64,000 bases of DNA from NCBI RefSeq assembly GCF_009707485.1, contig NZ_CP046121.1, positions 434,001 to 498,000 of the forward strand. Direction: 5' to 3'. Position 1 is the stretch's first letter, and every line of letters starts with the position of its first letter. The position numbers and the translations under genes were made by a program. Below the pieces are notes generated by a model that did not search any database, was not told the DNA's origin, and was given only the letters and a program-made list of their open reading frames with translations. This document shows, in pieces, positions 38,085-48,419 of this stretch. This DNA is from Nostocoides sp. HKS02. GTDB taxonomy: Bacteria > Actinomycetota > Actinomycetes > Actinomycetales > Dermatophilaceae.

Positions 38085-38088
<4 letters not shown>
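36700..38088 (-). CDS. DUF58 domain protein, two apparent frameshifts
   Basis: A 462-residue protein with two N-terminal membrane helices and a DUF58 (von Willebrand A-like) domain. HWPVSVRTGELHVTATHADQD and LLLLDATHDLGASEG are typical. The gene reads in three pieces: removing one base near 37790-37792 and restoring one G near 36935-36939 join them and give an intact protein ending APRVVSR. DUF58 proteins work with MoxR AAA+ ATPases, possibly in cell-envelope or metal-centre maturation. The GTG at 38088 overlaps the stop of the MoxR gene by four bases. Confidence 0.85.
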
Positions 38089-39079
<991 letters not shown>

Positions 39080-39080
<1 letters not shown>

Positions 39081-39574
39081 TACAGCTCCTCCAGGGTGGT
39101 GATGAACGTCGCGAGCCGGTCGGCGGTCAGCCGGGTCGTCGCGGGATCGGTGAGGTATGCCGCCAGATCGGCACCGAGGGCCGCTCCGGCGCCGGGGTCG
39201 CCGAGAACCAGGCCGCGGCGGTCTCGCAGGCGTTCGCGGGCCAGGCCTGCGAGCGTCTCGTGCACGCGTCGGCCCGCCGTGTCGTCGCCGCCGACAGCGG
39301 CGTCGATGCGCTGGGCCAGGCCCGCGATCCGGGCATCGGCCCCGCGCGGCGTCCGCGGTTCGGCAGTCGGGTCGGACCACTCGGTGGCGTGCTGGTGCTG
39401 CCAGAGCGAGGCGGCGAGGACGGCGACGGCGGCGACCAGGCCCGCGCTGGCGAACAGGAGCCCCACGTCGTGGAGCGCGGGCACCGTCACCGCGACCGCG
39501 CCGACCGCGACGGCGACGGTCAGGGCCGCCATGACCTGCTGGCCGGGCGCCAGCCGTTGGAGCCGGGCGATCAC
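39080..39574 (-). CDS. Uncharacterised membrane protein in MoxR cluster
   Basis: A 164-residue protein with two or three N-terminal membrane helices (VMAALTVAVAVGAVAVTVPAL and LLFASAGLVAAVAVLAASLW) and a soluble C-terminal domain. I recognise no named family. It starts with a GTG that overlaps the preceding gene's stop and ends one base into the MoxR start, so it is tightly coupled. Confidence 0.7.
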
Positions 39575-40305
39575 CGGGCGCTCCGGACGTCGGCGCCGCG
39601 CGCGGCGCCCGCGCGGACGAGGTCCGTCTGCACCTGCTGCAGGGCGTCACGGGCGGCCGTGCGCAGATCCTCGCCGATCTCGTGCCGGGAGAACCGCGCC
39701 TCGCGGTAGAGGGCCGCCAGCCGGTCGAGCGGCTCGGCGGCGACGGCACAGCTGCGCAGCACCGCCGTGACCAGCTCGGCGGACGTGCGCGCCCGGTCGT
39801 CGTGCACGCCGGCCCTCTTCACGGCATCCTCCAGCGAGACCCAGGCGGCGACGACCGCGTTCGCGGGGGTGCCGTGGGCCAGCAGCTCCTCGCTCTCGCG
39901 CGTGAGGCCGAGCAGCACGTCCGGGAGCATCGCCGTGCCCACGTCGCTGCCGACGGCCTGCGCTCGACCGCCCCACCGGTTCGCGACAGCTCGGGCCACC
40001 GCCACGAGGACGGCCAGGGCGACCAGCACGAGGAGGACCTCCATCGCGCCATTGATGATGCTCACCAGCAGGGGATCGGACACCCGCGCCTCGACGGGCT
40101 GACCACCGAGGTTTCGGGTGCCCTTCACCGACCCCGCGCCGTAGACCTCGCCCGGAGCGCTGCTCGGGTGGCGGCTCAGGGCCTGTCGGGCGAAGATGCC
40201 GACCGGTCCGGCGGCGCAGACCCAGGCGGCGAGCAGCAGGACGATCGCAGACCCGGCCACCATCGACCGGCCGCTGGACCGAGGTGCTGCCCTTCCTCCC
40301 GTCAC
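39571..40305 (-). CDS. DUF4129 domain protein
   Basis: A 244-residue protein with an N-terminal membrane segment (IVLLLAAWVCAAGPVGIF), a second one near residues 85-105, and a C-terminal DUF4129 domain (AAWVSLEDAVKRAGVHDDRARTSAELV, LYREARFSRHEIGEDLR). DUF4129 proteins accompany transglutaminase, DUF58 and MoxR genes; function unknown. It is the first gene of this minus-strand operon; the GTG at 40305 is used. Confidence 0.82.
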   Translation of the reverse strand: MTGGRAAPRSSGRSMVAGSAIVLLLAAWVCAAGPVGIFARQALSRHPSSAPGEVYGAGSVKGTRNLGGQPVEARVSDPLLVSIINGAMEVLLVLVALAVLVAVARAVANRWGGRAQAVGSDVGTAMLPDVLLGLTRESEELLAHGTPANAVVAAWVSLEDAVKRAGVHDDRARTSAELVTAVLRSCAVAAEPLDRLAALYREARFSRHEIGEDLRTAARDALQQVQTDLVRAGAARGADVRSAR

Positions 40306-40484
40306 GGTCCACGACCCTATGCCGCGCCGGCCCCAGCCCGCTGCGGCTCCCGAGAAAACGGGCGAACTTCGTGACCCGCCCGCGATGATGGCGTGTCGAT
40401 GAGTTCCGCGGCTGGGCCGAGTCTGTCCTGATCGGGCGGGGAGGTGCCTGCTCTGTGCCTACTCTTGGACCGAAGGAGGGCGCG

Positions 40485-41471
40485 ATGACCGAGGTGGCTG
40501 AGTTCCCGGCGCTGACCGACACCTACCGCCGCGAGCTCACGGCGCACTGCTACCGCATGACCGGTTCGATCCACGACGCCGAGGACCTCGTCCAGGAGAC
40601 CTACCTGAGGGCCTGGCGGGGTTATGCCGCGTTCGAGGGCCGTTCGTCGGTGCGCACCTGGCTCTACCGGATCGCCACCAACGTGTGCCTGACCTCGCTG
40701 GAGGGCAAGGCACGGCGCCCACTGCCCACCGGTCTCGGCGCGCCTGCCGCGGACCCGGGTGATGTCCTGGCGCAGTCGACCGAGGTCCCCTGGCTGGAGC
40801 CCGCCCCCGACCCCCTGGTCGCCGGCGCGACGTCCGACCCGGCGACCATCGTCGCCGAGCGAGACAGCATCCGGCTGGCCTTCGTCGCCGCACTGCAGCA
40901 CCTGCCGGCCCGGCAGCGGGCGGTGCTGATCCTGCGCGACGTGCTGCGCTGGCGGGCCTCCGAGGTGGCGGCCGCCCTCGAGACCACCGAGCCGGCGGTC
41001 AACAGCGCCCTGCAACGGGCCCACGCCCAGCTGGCCAAGGCCGAGCTGACCCAGGACACCGTCGACACCGCCCTGGACCCAGAGCAGCAGGCGATGCTCG
41101 ACCGCTACGTCCAGGCGTTCTGGGACAAGGACATCGACGCCATCGTCGGCATGCTCACCCATGACGCGGTCTGGGAGATGCCGCCCTACACCGGCTGGTA
41201 CCGCGGCGCCGCGGACATCGGTCGCCTCATCGACACCCAGTGCCCGGGCGGGGTCCATGAGATGCCGATGGTGGCCACCGGGGCCAACGGCCAGCCGGCG
41301 TTCGGCCTCTACCTGCGCCAACCGGACGGCAGCTTCGCGCCGTTCCAGCTCCAGGTGCTCACGCTCGCCGGCGGCCGGGTCTGTCACGTCGCCGCGTTCT
41401 TCGAGCCGGCGCTGTTCGCCACCTTCGGCCTTCCCGTCGCGCTCCCGGCGGACCACCGCGTGCCTGCGTGA
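40485..41471 (+). CDS. RNA polymerase sigma factor, SigX5/ECF41-like with C-terminal SnoaL-like domain
   Basis: A 328-residue sigma-70-family protein. Region 2 is DAEDLVQETYLRAWRGY, region 4 is LPARQRAVLILRDVLRWRASEVAAALETTEPAVNSALQRAH, and a C-terminal SnoaL/NTF2-like domain follows (YVQAFWDKDIDAIVGMLTHDAVWEMPPYTGWYRGAA). In this class the tail regulates the sigma factor itself in place of a separate anti-sigma. AAGGAGG at 40473-40479 supports the ATG at 40485. It overlaps the next gene by four bases (GTGA), so that protein is a likely target or partner. Confidence 0.9.
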   Translation: MTEVAEFPALTDTYRRELTAHCYRMTGSIHDAEDLVQETYLRAWRGYAAFEGRSSVRTWLYRIATNVCLTSLEGKARRPLPTGLGAPAADPGDVLAQSTEVPWLEPAPDPLVAGATSDPATIVAERDSIRLAFVAALQHLPARQRAVLILRDVLRWRASEVAAALETTEPAVNSALQRAHAQLAKAELTQDTVDTALDPEQQAMLDRYVQAFWDKDIDAIVGMLTHDAVWEMPPYTGWYRGAADIGRLIDTQCPGGVHEMPMVATGANGQPAFGLYLRQPDGSFAPFQLQVLTLAGGRVCHVAAFFEPALFATFGLPVALPADHRVPA

Positions 41472-42058
41472 GGCCACCGGTGCCCTCCGTGCCGGACTGC
41501 GCGCCGCCGGGCGCGGTGGAGCTGCTCGAGCGGGCCGTCGCCTATGCCCAGTCAAACCTCCGGCTGGTCACCGCCGACGACCTCGAACGACCTACCCCAT
41601 GCACCCGATGGCGGCTGGGTGAGCTGCTGTGGCACCTCGACGACTCGCTGGCCGCGATGGGTGAGGCCGCCCAGACGTCGAGCCTCACGCTCGTGCCGAC
41701 CCTGGCGCCGGTGGCCGGCCTCGACTTGGTCGAGAGCATCGGCCAGCGCACCCGGGGCCTGCTCGGTCACTGGCACCCTCCACGCGGCGGGGGCGTCGCC
41801 ATGGGACTGCGGCACCTTCCGCGCGAGGTCGTCGGCGCCGTGGGTGCGCTGGAGATCACCCTCCATGCGTGGGACGTCGGTCAGGCGCTCGGGTCGCGAA
41901 GGCCGATTCCCCCGGGGTTGGCCGCCGACCTCTGGCCGGTGGCTCGCCGGCACATCACCGCGGCCGACCGCCCACGCCGTTTCGCATCGGCCCTCACGGT
42001 GCAGGCGGGCGCCGGCCCGGCCGACCGCCTGCTGGCCCACGCCGGACGGCACGGTTGA
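41468..42058 (+). CDS. Mycothiol-dependent maleylpyruvate isomerase/DinB-like protein
   Basis: A 196-residue helical-bundle protein of the DinB-like metalloenzyme group (maleylpyruvate isomerase N-terminal type). TPCTRWRLGELLWHLDDSLAAM and GALEITLHAWDVGQALG carry the His residues expected to bind the metal. Such proteins use mycothiol in actinobacteria for small thiol-transfer reactions; the exact substrate is unknown. It starts at a GTG within the sigma gene stop and probably depends on it. Confidence 0.8.
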   Translation: MRPPVPSVPDCAPPGAVELLERAVAYAQSNLRLVTADDLERPTPCTRWRLGELLWHLDDSLAAMGEAAQTSSLTLVPTLAPVAGLDLVESIGQRTRGLLGHWHPPRGGGVAMGLRHLPREVVGAVGALEITLHAWDVGQALGSRRPIPPGLAADLWPVARRHITAADRPRRFASALTVQAGAGPADRLLAHAGRHG

Positions 42059-42134
42059 GACCCGTCGCCCGGATCACACCCGTCCGTGCGGTCGACCGGT
42101 GGACGCTGGTCGGGCCAACGGACAGGATGGCTGC

Positions 42135-42835
42135 ATGACGTACGGGTTCCGGCTGGCCAATGGCGACATCGGGCCCGTCCAGCAGAGCCCGGTGACCTGC
42201 GGTTCGGCCTGCCTCACCGTGGCGCGGATGCTCGTCAACCCCGCCTTCGCCCGGTGGATCACCCGGGGCGAGGGGCCGCGCCTCGACGCTCCTGCGGGGG
42301 CGACCGAGCAGGAGCGGTTCGCGGCATACGAACGCGTCGTGATGCGTCGGACGAACCGGCTGTATGCCGGCGGCGGGCGCCTCAACGTGCCCTGGCCACG
42401 CGCCCTGGGCACGCCACCGTGGGGGCCCGCAAGGAGCTCGAGTTCGGGGCCTCCCGCCGGGGCACGCAGTACGAGCTGCGCCTGGTGCGCCAGCTCACCA
42501 AGGGCGGCCTGCGCGCGGCCTACGCCCACCTGCTCGACGTCGTCGGTGACGGCGAGCCGGCGCTGCTCTACCTGGGCAACGCTGTGCTGCCGCGCCACGT
42601 CACCCTCGTGCTGCCGGGCGACGGGGACCGTGTCCTCGACGTCTACGACCCCGCGACCGGCCACGTCACCCGGCTGGACCAGGGCCACTTCGCCAGCCGG
42701 GAGCTGCGGATCGCGGGCTGGGACGTACCCTGGCTGACCGTGCAGCCCGACGGGGCCCGCCGGGTTCAGGCCTTCGGCTTCTCGACGGGGATGAGCTCGG
42801 CGTCACGCACCTCGGGGGTCTCGGCCTCGGCGTAG
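42135..42835 (+). CDS. Putative C39-like cysteine peptidase fold protein, one apparent frameshift
   Basis: A 233-residue soluble protein after correction of a one-base deletion in the G run at 42421-42425. The N-terminal segment QSPVTCGSACLTVARMLVNP looks like the catalytic Cys region of peptidase C39-type papain folds, and PRHVTLVLPGDGDRVLDVYDPATGH could supply His and Asp. It is not linked to an ABC transporter, so a role in bacteriocin processing is not supported. The start ATG at 42135 has no strong RBS. Its 3' end overlaps the end of valS by 70 bases. Confidence 0.6.
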
Positions 42836-45392
42836 GTCACCGTGCCGGTGATGCGGCCGGTCGCGCGCAGGTCGGCCTCGGCCACCCGGACGCGTTCGGT
42901 CCATGCGGCCGGACCAGCCAACACGACCGCCGCGACCTCGGCACGCATGCCGACCTTGGCCTCGGACTTGGTCTTGCGCACCCCGGCGAGGGCCTCGCCG
43001 ACGGCCCCGAGCAGCGCCGCGTCGGCTCCCTCGCCCGCCGCGAGCTCCGCAGCCGTCGGCCACGCCGCGTGGTGGACCGAGCCCTCTCGCCACCACGACC
43101 AGACCTCTTCGGTGACATAGGGGAGCAGCGGCGCGAACAGGCGCAGCAGCACGTCCAGGGCCAGCCGCAGCGCGGCGCGGGCGGACTGGGCCTGCGCCTC
43201 GCCCTGGCCACCGTAGGCGCGGTCCTTGACGAGCTCGAGGTAGTCGTCGCAGAACGTCCAGAAGAAGGTCTCGGTCACCTCTAGGCAGCGGGTGTGGTCC
43301 CAGCCCTCGAAACCAGCCGTGGCCGCCTCGACCACCCCGGCGAGCGACGCGAGCATCGCGCGGTCCAGCGGGTTGGTCACCGCCGCGGACAGGTCGCCGT
43401 CGACCTCGCCGCTGGAGAGAGCGAACTTGGAGGCGTTGAGGATCTTGATGGCCAGCCGGCGCCCGACCTTCATCTGCCCGGTGTCGTATGCCGCGTCCGC
43501 GCCGAGGCGTCCGCTGGCGGCCCAGTACCGCACCGCGTCGGCACAGTGCTCGCGGACGACGTCCTCAGGGGTGACGACGTTGCCCTTGGACTTGCTCATC
43601 TTCTTGCGGTCGGGGTCGAGGATCCACCCGGAGAGGGCGGCGTGCCGCCACGGCACGGTGTCGAACTCGAAGTGCGCCCGCACGATCGTCGAGAAGAGCC
43701 AGGTGCGGATGATGTCGTGGCCCTGAGGGCGCACGTCCATCGGGAACACGGCGTCGAACAGCTCGGGGTCGCCACGCCAGCCACCCGCGATCTCGGGCGA
43801 GAGGGACGAGGTGGCCCAGGTGTCCATGATGTCGGGGTCGCCGACGAAGCCACCGGCCTGACCTCGCTGTGACTCGTCGTAGCCGTCGGGTGCCTGGGCG
43901 GCGGGGTCGACCGGCAGCTGGTCCTCGGTGGGCACCAGGGGCTTGTCGTAGACCGGGTCGCCCTGGTCGTCGAGGGGGTACCAGACGGGGATCGGCACGC
44001 CGAAGAAGCGCTGGCGCGAGACCAGCCAGTCCCCGTTGAGCCCGCTGACCCAGTTCTCGTAGCGCGACCGCATGAACGCCGGGTGGAACTCGACCTGGCG
44101 GCCGCGCTCGATGAGCTCGGCGTTGAGGTCGGCGTCCCGGCCGCCGTTGCGGATGTACCACTGGCGCGAGGTGACGATCTCGAGGGGCTTCTCGCCACGC
44201 TCGTAGAAGTTGGCCTTGCGCTGGGTCGGCTGCGGCTCGCCGTCGAGGTCGCCGGACTCCCGCAGGGCGGCCACCACCGCCTCGCGGGCACTGAAGGTCG
44301 TCTTGCCGGCGAGCTCCTGGTCGAAGAGGCGCTGCCCGGCCCCGGAGTGGATCCAGGCGGGCACCTCGGCCTGGATGCGGCCGCTGCGGGTGATGACCGA
44401 GCGCACCGGCAGCTGCAGCTCGCGCCACCAGAGGACATCGGTGAGGTCACCGAAGGTGCAGCACATCGCGATGCCCGCGCCCTTGTCGGGCTCGGCGGCC
44501 GGGTGCGCGAGGACGGGGATCTCGACGCCGAACAGGGGCGAGCGGACCGTCGTGCCGAACAGGGCGGCATACCGCTCGTCGTCGGGGTGGGCGATGAGCG
44601 CCACCACGGCCGGGATGAGCTCGGGGCGGGTGGTCTCGATGAACACCGGCTCACCGCCATCGGGGCGGTGGAAGGCGACCCGGTGGTAGGCGCCGGGGTA
44701 GTCGCGCGCCTCGAGCTCGGCCTGCGCGACGGCGGTCTGGAAGGTGACGTCCCACAGGCCCGGGGCCTCGGACTGGTAGGCCTCGCCACGGGCCAGGTTG
44801 CGCAGGAAGGCCTGCTGGGCGGTGGCCCGGGAGTGGTCGTCGATGGTGCGGTAGCTGATGCCCCAGTCGAACGAGAAGCCCATCCGGCGGAACAGCGACT
44901 CGAACGCCTTCTCGTCCTCGACGGTCAGCTCGTCGCACAGCTCGATGAAGTTCGCGCGGGAGATCGGCTGCTGGTCGGCGGCCTTGAGGCTCTTGACGTC
45001 GCCCCGATGGGGGGCTGGAAGCTGGGGTCGTAGGGGAGCGACGCGTCGCCGCGCACCCCGTAGAAGTTCTGGACGCGCTTCTCGGTGGGCAGGCCGTTGT
45101 CGTCCCAGCCGATCGGGTAGAACACCTCGAAGCCGGCCATCCGCTTGTAGCGCGCCATGCAGTCGGTGTGCGTGTAGGAGAAGACGTGCCCCATGTGCAG
45201 CGACCCCGAGGCCGTGGGCGGGGGAGTGTCAATCGAGAACACGGCCTCCCGGCCGCGCTCACGGGCCGCTGCGCGGTCGAAGGTGTAGGTGCCCTGCTCC
45301 CGCCACGCGTGCGACCAGGTGTCCTCGAGCCCGTCGATCGAGGGCCGTTCGGGGATCGTGGCGGCGCGCGGGCGAGCGGGTGCGTCGGTCAT
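42766..45392 (-). CDS. valS: Valyl-tRNA synthetase, one apparent frameshift
   Basis: Charges tRNA-Val. After restoring one G in the run at 45009-45014 (so the text reads FQPPHRGDVKSLKAADQQ), the protein is 875 residues. HMGH at 66-69 is the HIGH motif and KMSKSKGNVVTPEDVV the KMSKS loop. The editing domain and anticodon-binding domain are present, with the normal tail. As an essential, single-copy-type enzyme its frame break must be a base error. The ATG at 45392 is used. It is convergent with the C39-like gene. Confidence 0.93.
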
Positions 45393-45501
45393 GCCGTGAA
45401 TCTTCCCATCCCGGGAGCGGTGCCCTCCAACCGGTTGTCCACCCGTCGGTTCGGCGATCTGCTCAGGCCGTCCGTTCAGGATCGCCCCCTAGGCTGAGGT
45501 C

Positions 45502-46245
45502 ATGGAACCCGTGTACACCCCAGTCATCGGGTTCGCCCGCCTGCTGTTCGCCGCCCAGGGCCTGAAGATGACCCTCAGTGGCCTCGAGAACGTGCCGCGC
45601 ACCGGGGGTGCGGTGATGGCGGTCAACCACACCGGCTACTTCGACTTCACGTATGCCGGGCTGGCCGGGGTCAAGGCCGGTCGCCTGGTGCGGTTCATGG
45701 CCAAGAAGTCGATCTGGTCCAACCCCGTGGCCCGACCGCTGATGACCGGCATGCATCACATTCCCGTCGACCGGGGGGCGGGCTTGGAGTCCTTCGGGCT
45801 GGCGCTCGCCGCGCTGCGCGCAGGTGAGATCGTCGGCGTCTTCCCCGAGGCCACCATCTCGCGGTCCTTCGAGCTCAAGGCGTTCAAGTCCGGGGTGGTG
45901 CGTCTCGCCCAGGAGGCAGGCGTCCCCGTGCTGCCGACGACGATCTGGGGCTCGCAACGCGTCTGGACCAAGGGCCACCCGCGCCGCATGGGCCGACACG
46001 GCATCCCCCTGCTCATCACCGTGGGGGAGCCCATCGTCGTAGGCCCCGACGAGGACCCCACCGAGGCGACCGAGCGCATCCGGACGGCGATGGCGGCCCA
46101 GCTGCACGCCGACCAGGAGCGCTACCCGGCCTGGCCGGACGCCGAGCGCGACCTGCTGCCCGCCCGGCTCGGCGGTTCGGCTCCCACGCTCGAGGAGGCC
46201 GACGCACTGGATGCCTCCGAGGGACGCCGGCGCGCGCAGGCCTGA
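45502..46245 (+). CDS. plsC: 1-acyl-sn-glycerol-3-phosphate acyltransferase
   Basis: A 247-residue PlsC-type acyltransferase that makes phosphatidic acid from lysophosphatidic acid at the membrane. NHTGYFD (His 43, Asp 48) is the NHX4D motif, then RFMAKKSIW, IPVDRG and VFPEATISR. A Pro/Ala-rich acidic tail follows. It starts at the ATG at 45502, divergent from valS, and is followed by a convergent NUDIX-like gene. Confidence 0.92.
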   Translation: MEPVYTPVIGFARLLFAAQGLKMTLSGLENVPRTGGAVMAVNHTGYFDFTYAGLAGVKAGRLVRFMAKKSIWSNPVARPLMTGMHHIPVDRGAGLESFGLALAALRAGEIVGVFPEATISRSFELKAFKSGVVRLAQEAGVPVLPTTIWGSQRVWTKGHPRRMGRHGIPLLITVGEPIVVGPDEDPTEATERIRTAMAAQLHADQERYPAWPDAERDLLPARLGGSAPTLEEADALDASEGRRRAQA

Positions 46246-46248
46246 GGC

Positions 46249-46785
46249 TCAGACGGCGTGGCCGAGGTGGGCCATGGCCTGCCGCAGCAACGCGCCGTGG
46301 CCGCCGTCCATCTCGCGCAGCAGGGCCGGGTCGCTGGCCTCCTGCGGGGTCAGCCAGGCCAGGTCGAGCGCGTCCTGCTGCGGCTGGCAGTCACCCGCGA
46401 CGGGCACCACGAAGGCCAGCGCGACGGCGTGCTGACGAGGGTCGTGGTACGGCGTCACCCCGGGGGTGGGGAAGTACTCGGCGACCGTGAACGGCTGGGG
46501 GCTGGCCGGCACCTGGGGCAGGCACATCGGCCCGAGGTCCTTCTCGAGGTGCCGGATCACGGCGTCGCGCACTCGCTCGTGGTAGAGCACCCGGCCCGAC
46601 ACGAGCTCGCGGTTGATGGCGCCGTCGGACGCCCGCAGGAGCAACCCGACGGTCGTGACAGCGCCCCGCTCGTCGACCCGGACGGGGACGGCGTCGACAT
46701 AGAGGATCGGGAGTCGCTCACGGGCGGCATCGAGCTCCTCGCGCGTCAGCCAGGACTCACTGCGTTCCAGATCGAGCGGGGTCAT
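46249..46785 (-). CDS. NUDIX-like protein (DUF4916 family)
   Basis: A 178-residue protein with WLTREELDAARERLPILYVDAVPVRVDE near the N-terminus, matching the DUF4916 NUDIX-like family common in actinobacteria. No full NUDIX box is visible, so hydrolase activity is uncertain. The start ATG at 46785 is nine bases from the end of the oxidase gene, so it follows it in the same transcript. Confidence 0.8.
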   Translation of the reverse strand: MTPLDLERSESWLTREELDAARERLPILYVDAVPVRVDERGAVTTVGLLLRASDGAINRELVSGRVLYHERVRDAVIRHLEKDLGPMCLPQVPASPQPFTVAEYFPTPGVTPYHDPRQHAVALAFVVPVAGDCQPQQDALDLAWLTPQEASDPALLREMDGGHGALLRQAMAHLGHAV

Positions 46786-46794
46786 GCGTCCGTT

Positions 46795-48150
46795 CTACCA
46801 GTAGACCCGACCCGGGTTGAGGATGCCCTGCGGGTCGAAGACCGCCTTGAGCGCCCGCTGTCGGGCGATGGATGCCGCACCCACTTCGTCGGGCAGCCAG
46901 CGTGACTTGAGCGAGCCGACGCCGTGCTCGCCCGTGATCGTGCCTCCCATCGCGAGAGCCACCGCGACGAGCTCGGCGAACGCCGCCTCGGCGCGCTCGC
47001 GACTGCCGGGTTCGCGCGGGTCGAAGAACAGCGACGGGTGCAGGTTCCCGTCGCCGCCGTGGCCCGACATGGTGATCTCCACCCCGGTCCGGGCCGAGAT
47101 GTCGCCGCCCGCGGCGATGAGCGCGGTCAGCTGCCCGACCGGCACGCAGACGTCCTCGATGAAGTGCGGGCCCTTGGCCACGAGCGCGTGGTGCAGCGCC
47201 CGGCGCCCGGCGAGCAGCGCCTCGCTCTCCTGGGGGTCGTCGGCGACCGCCACGTCGGTCGCACCGGCCTCGGTGAGCAGCGCGGCATACCGGTGGGCGT
47301 CCTGCGCCGTGTGCCCCGGCCGGTCGGACTGGACGATCAGGGCCGCCGCGCAGTCCACCGGGAAACCGAAGTCGGCGATCGCCTGGACCGCCGCGATGGT
47401 GGGACCGTCGAGGAGCTCGAGCAGGCTCGGGCGGTGGCGCTCGAGGCGCAGCGCGACGATGCCGCGGCTCGCAGCGTCGAGGGAGTCGAAGGTCGCCAGC
47501 GCGGTGAGCGCGGGGTCGGGCGCCGGCACGAGCCGGACGGTCACCTCGGTGACGACCCCGAGCGTGCCCTCGGACCCCACGAAGAGGCCGGTGAGGTCGA
47601 GCCCGGCGACGCCCTTGGCCGTGCGGTGGCCCGTGCGGATGACCTCGCCACCGGGCAGCACCACCTGCAGCGCCTTGACGTAGTCGGCGGTGACCCCGTA
47701 CTTGACGCAACACAGGCCACCCGCGTTGGTCGCGACGTTGCCGCCGATCGTGCAGAAGCCCGAGGACGCGGGATCCGGGGGGTAGAACAGCCCGGCCTCG
47801 GCGGCAGCGGCCTTGAGGTCCGCGGTGACGGGCCCCGGCCCACAGACGGCGAGGGACTCGAGCGGGTCGACCTCGACGATGCTGTCCAGGCCCTCGAGGT
47901 TGAGCACGACCCCTCCCTCGAGCGCGACCGAGCCGCCCGCGAGGCCGCTGCGGGCGCCCTGGGGCACCACCGGGGTGCGCGTCTCCTGGGCCCAGCGCAG
48001 CACCTCGACGACGTCGTCGAGGTCCCGGGCGCGCACCACCTCGAAGTGCTCGGGTGCGGTCGCGCCCAGGGACTCGTCCACGGCATACCGGGCCAGCACG
48101 TCGGGGTCGCTGACCGTGCGGGAGGCCAGGCTGGACGGAAACGTGGTCAC
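46795..48150 (-). CDS. FAD-linked oxidase, GlcD/D-lactate dehydrogenase type
   Basis: A 451-residue PCMH-type FAD enzyme. VVPQGARSGLAGGS is the FAD-binding Gly-rich loop, IGGNVATNAGGLCCVKYG the pyrophosphate region, and SGHGGDGNLHPSLFFD with HGVG the catalytic C-terminal part (GlcD-like). It probably oxidises glycolate or D-lactate; no GlcE or GlcF partner is nearby. It begins at an ATG at 48150, divergent from the ileS leader. Confidence 0.9.
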   Translation of the reverse strand: MTTFPSSLASRTVSDPDVLARYAVDESLGATAPEHFEVVRARDLDDVVEVLRWAQETRTPVVPQGARSGLAGGSVALEGGVVLNLEGLDSIVEVDPLESLAVCGPGPVTADLKAAAAEAGLFYPPDPASSGFCTIGGNVATNAGGLCCVKYGVTADYVKALQVVLPGGEVIRTGHRTAKGVAGLDLTGLFVGSEGTLGVVTEVTVRLVPAPDPALTALATFDSLDAASRGIVALRLERHRPSLLELLDGPTIAAVQAIADFGFPVDCAAALIVQSDRPGHTAQDAHRYAALLTEAGATDVAVADDPQESEALLAGRRALHHALVAKGPHFIEDVCVPVGQLTALIAAGGDISARTGVEITMSGHGGDGNLHPSLFFDPREPGSRERAEAAFAELVAVALAMGGTITGEHGVGSLKSRWLPDEVGAASIARQRALKAVFDPQGILNPGRVYW

Positions 48151-48189
48151 CTTCCCACCCTAGGCGCCGCTAGACTGGCGCCACAGGCG

Positions 48190-48410
48190 TCGACCCGGCC
48201 ATCACCGGCGAGCCTCCGGAAGAACGGGCCACGTTCGCGCGGCCTCACTAGAACCGGACGGGTGGGTCCGTCATCTCCCAGGGCAAGAGCGGTCGTATGC
48301 CGCGGCACCCCCGGGTGCGCGACTGCGACAAGCGAGGTGGCACCGCGGTGGCGCCGGGAGGTCCCGGCGACGTCGTCCTCGCGTGAGTGCACGCGAGTGA
48401 TGTGAGGACT
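48190..48410 (+). promoter_or_regulatory. Translational T-box riboswitch of ileS
   Basis: A leader of about 220 bases. The conserved AGGTGGCACCGCGG antisequestrator box is at 48335-48348, and the Ile specifier ATC sits at 48201-48203. Downstream, GTCCTC at 48375-48380 can pair with GAGGAC at 48404-48409, covering the ribosome binding site, with a competing stem CTCGCGT/ACGCGAG between. This fits translational T-boxes of actinobacterial ileS: uncharged tRNA-Ile opens the site and raises IleS. A genome-wide octamer copy lies at 48295 within it. Confidence 0.9.
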
Positions 48411-48419
48411 GCCGACACC

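Noticed and set aside
42135..42835. Bacteriocin-processing C39 protease
   Set aside because: No ABC transporter, leader peptide or immunity gene is nearby.
42766..45392. valS as a pseudogene
   Set aside because: The protein is complete after one base in a G run is restored, and the gene is essential.
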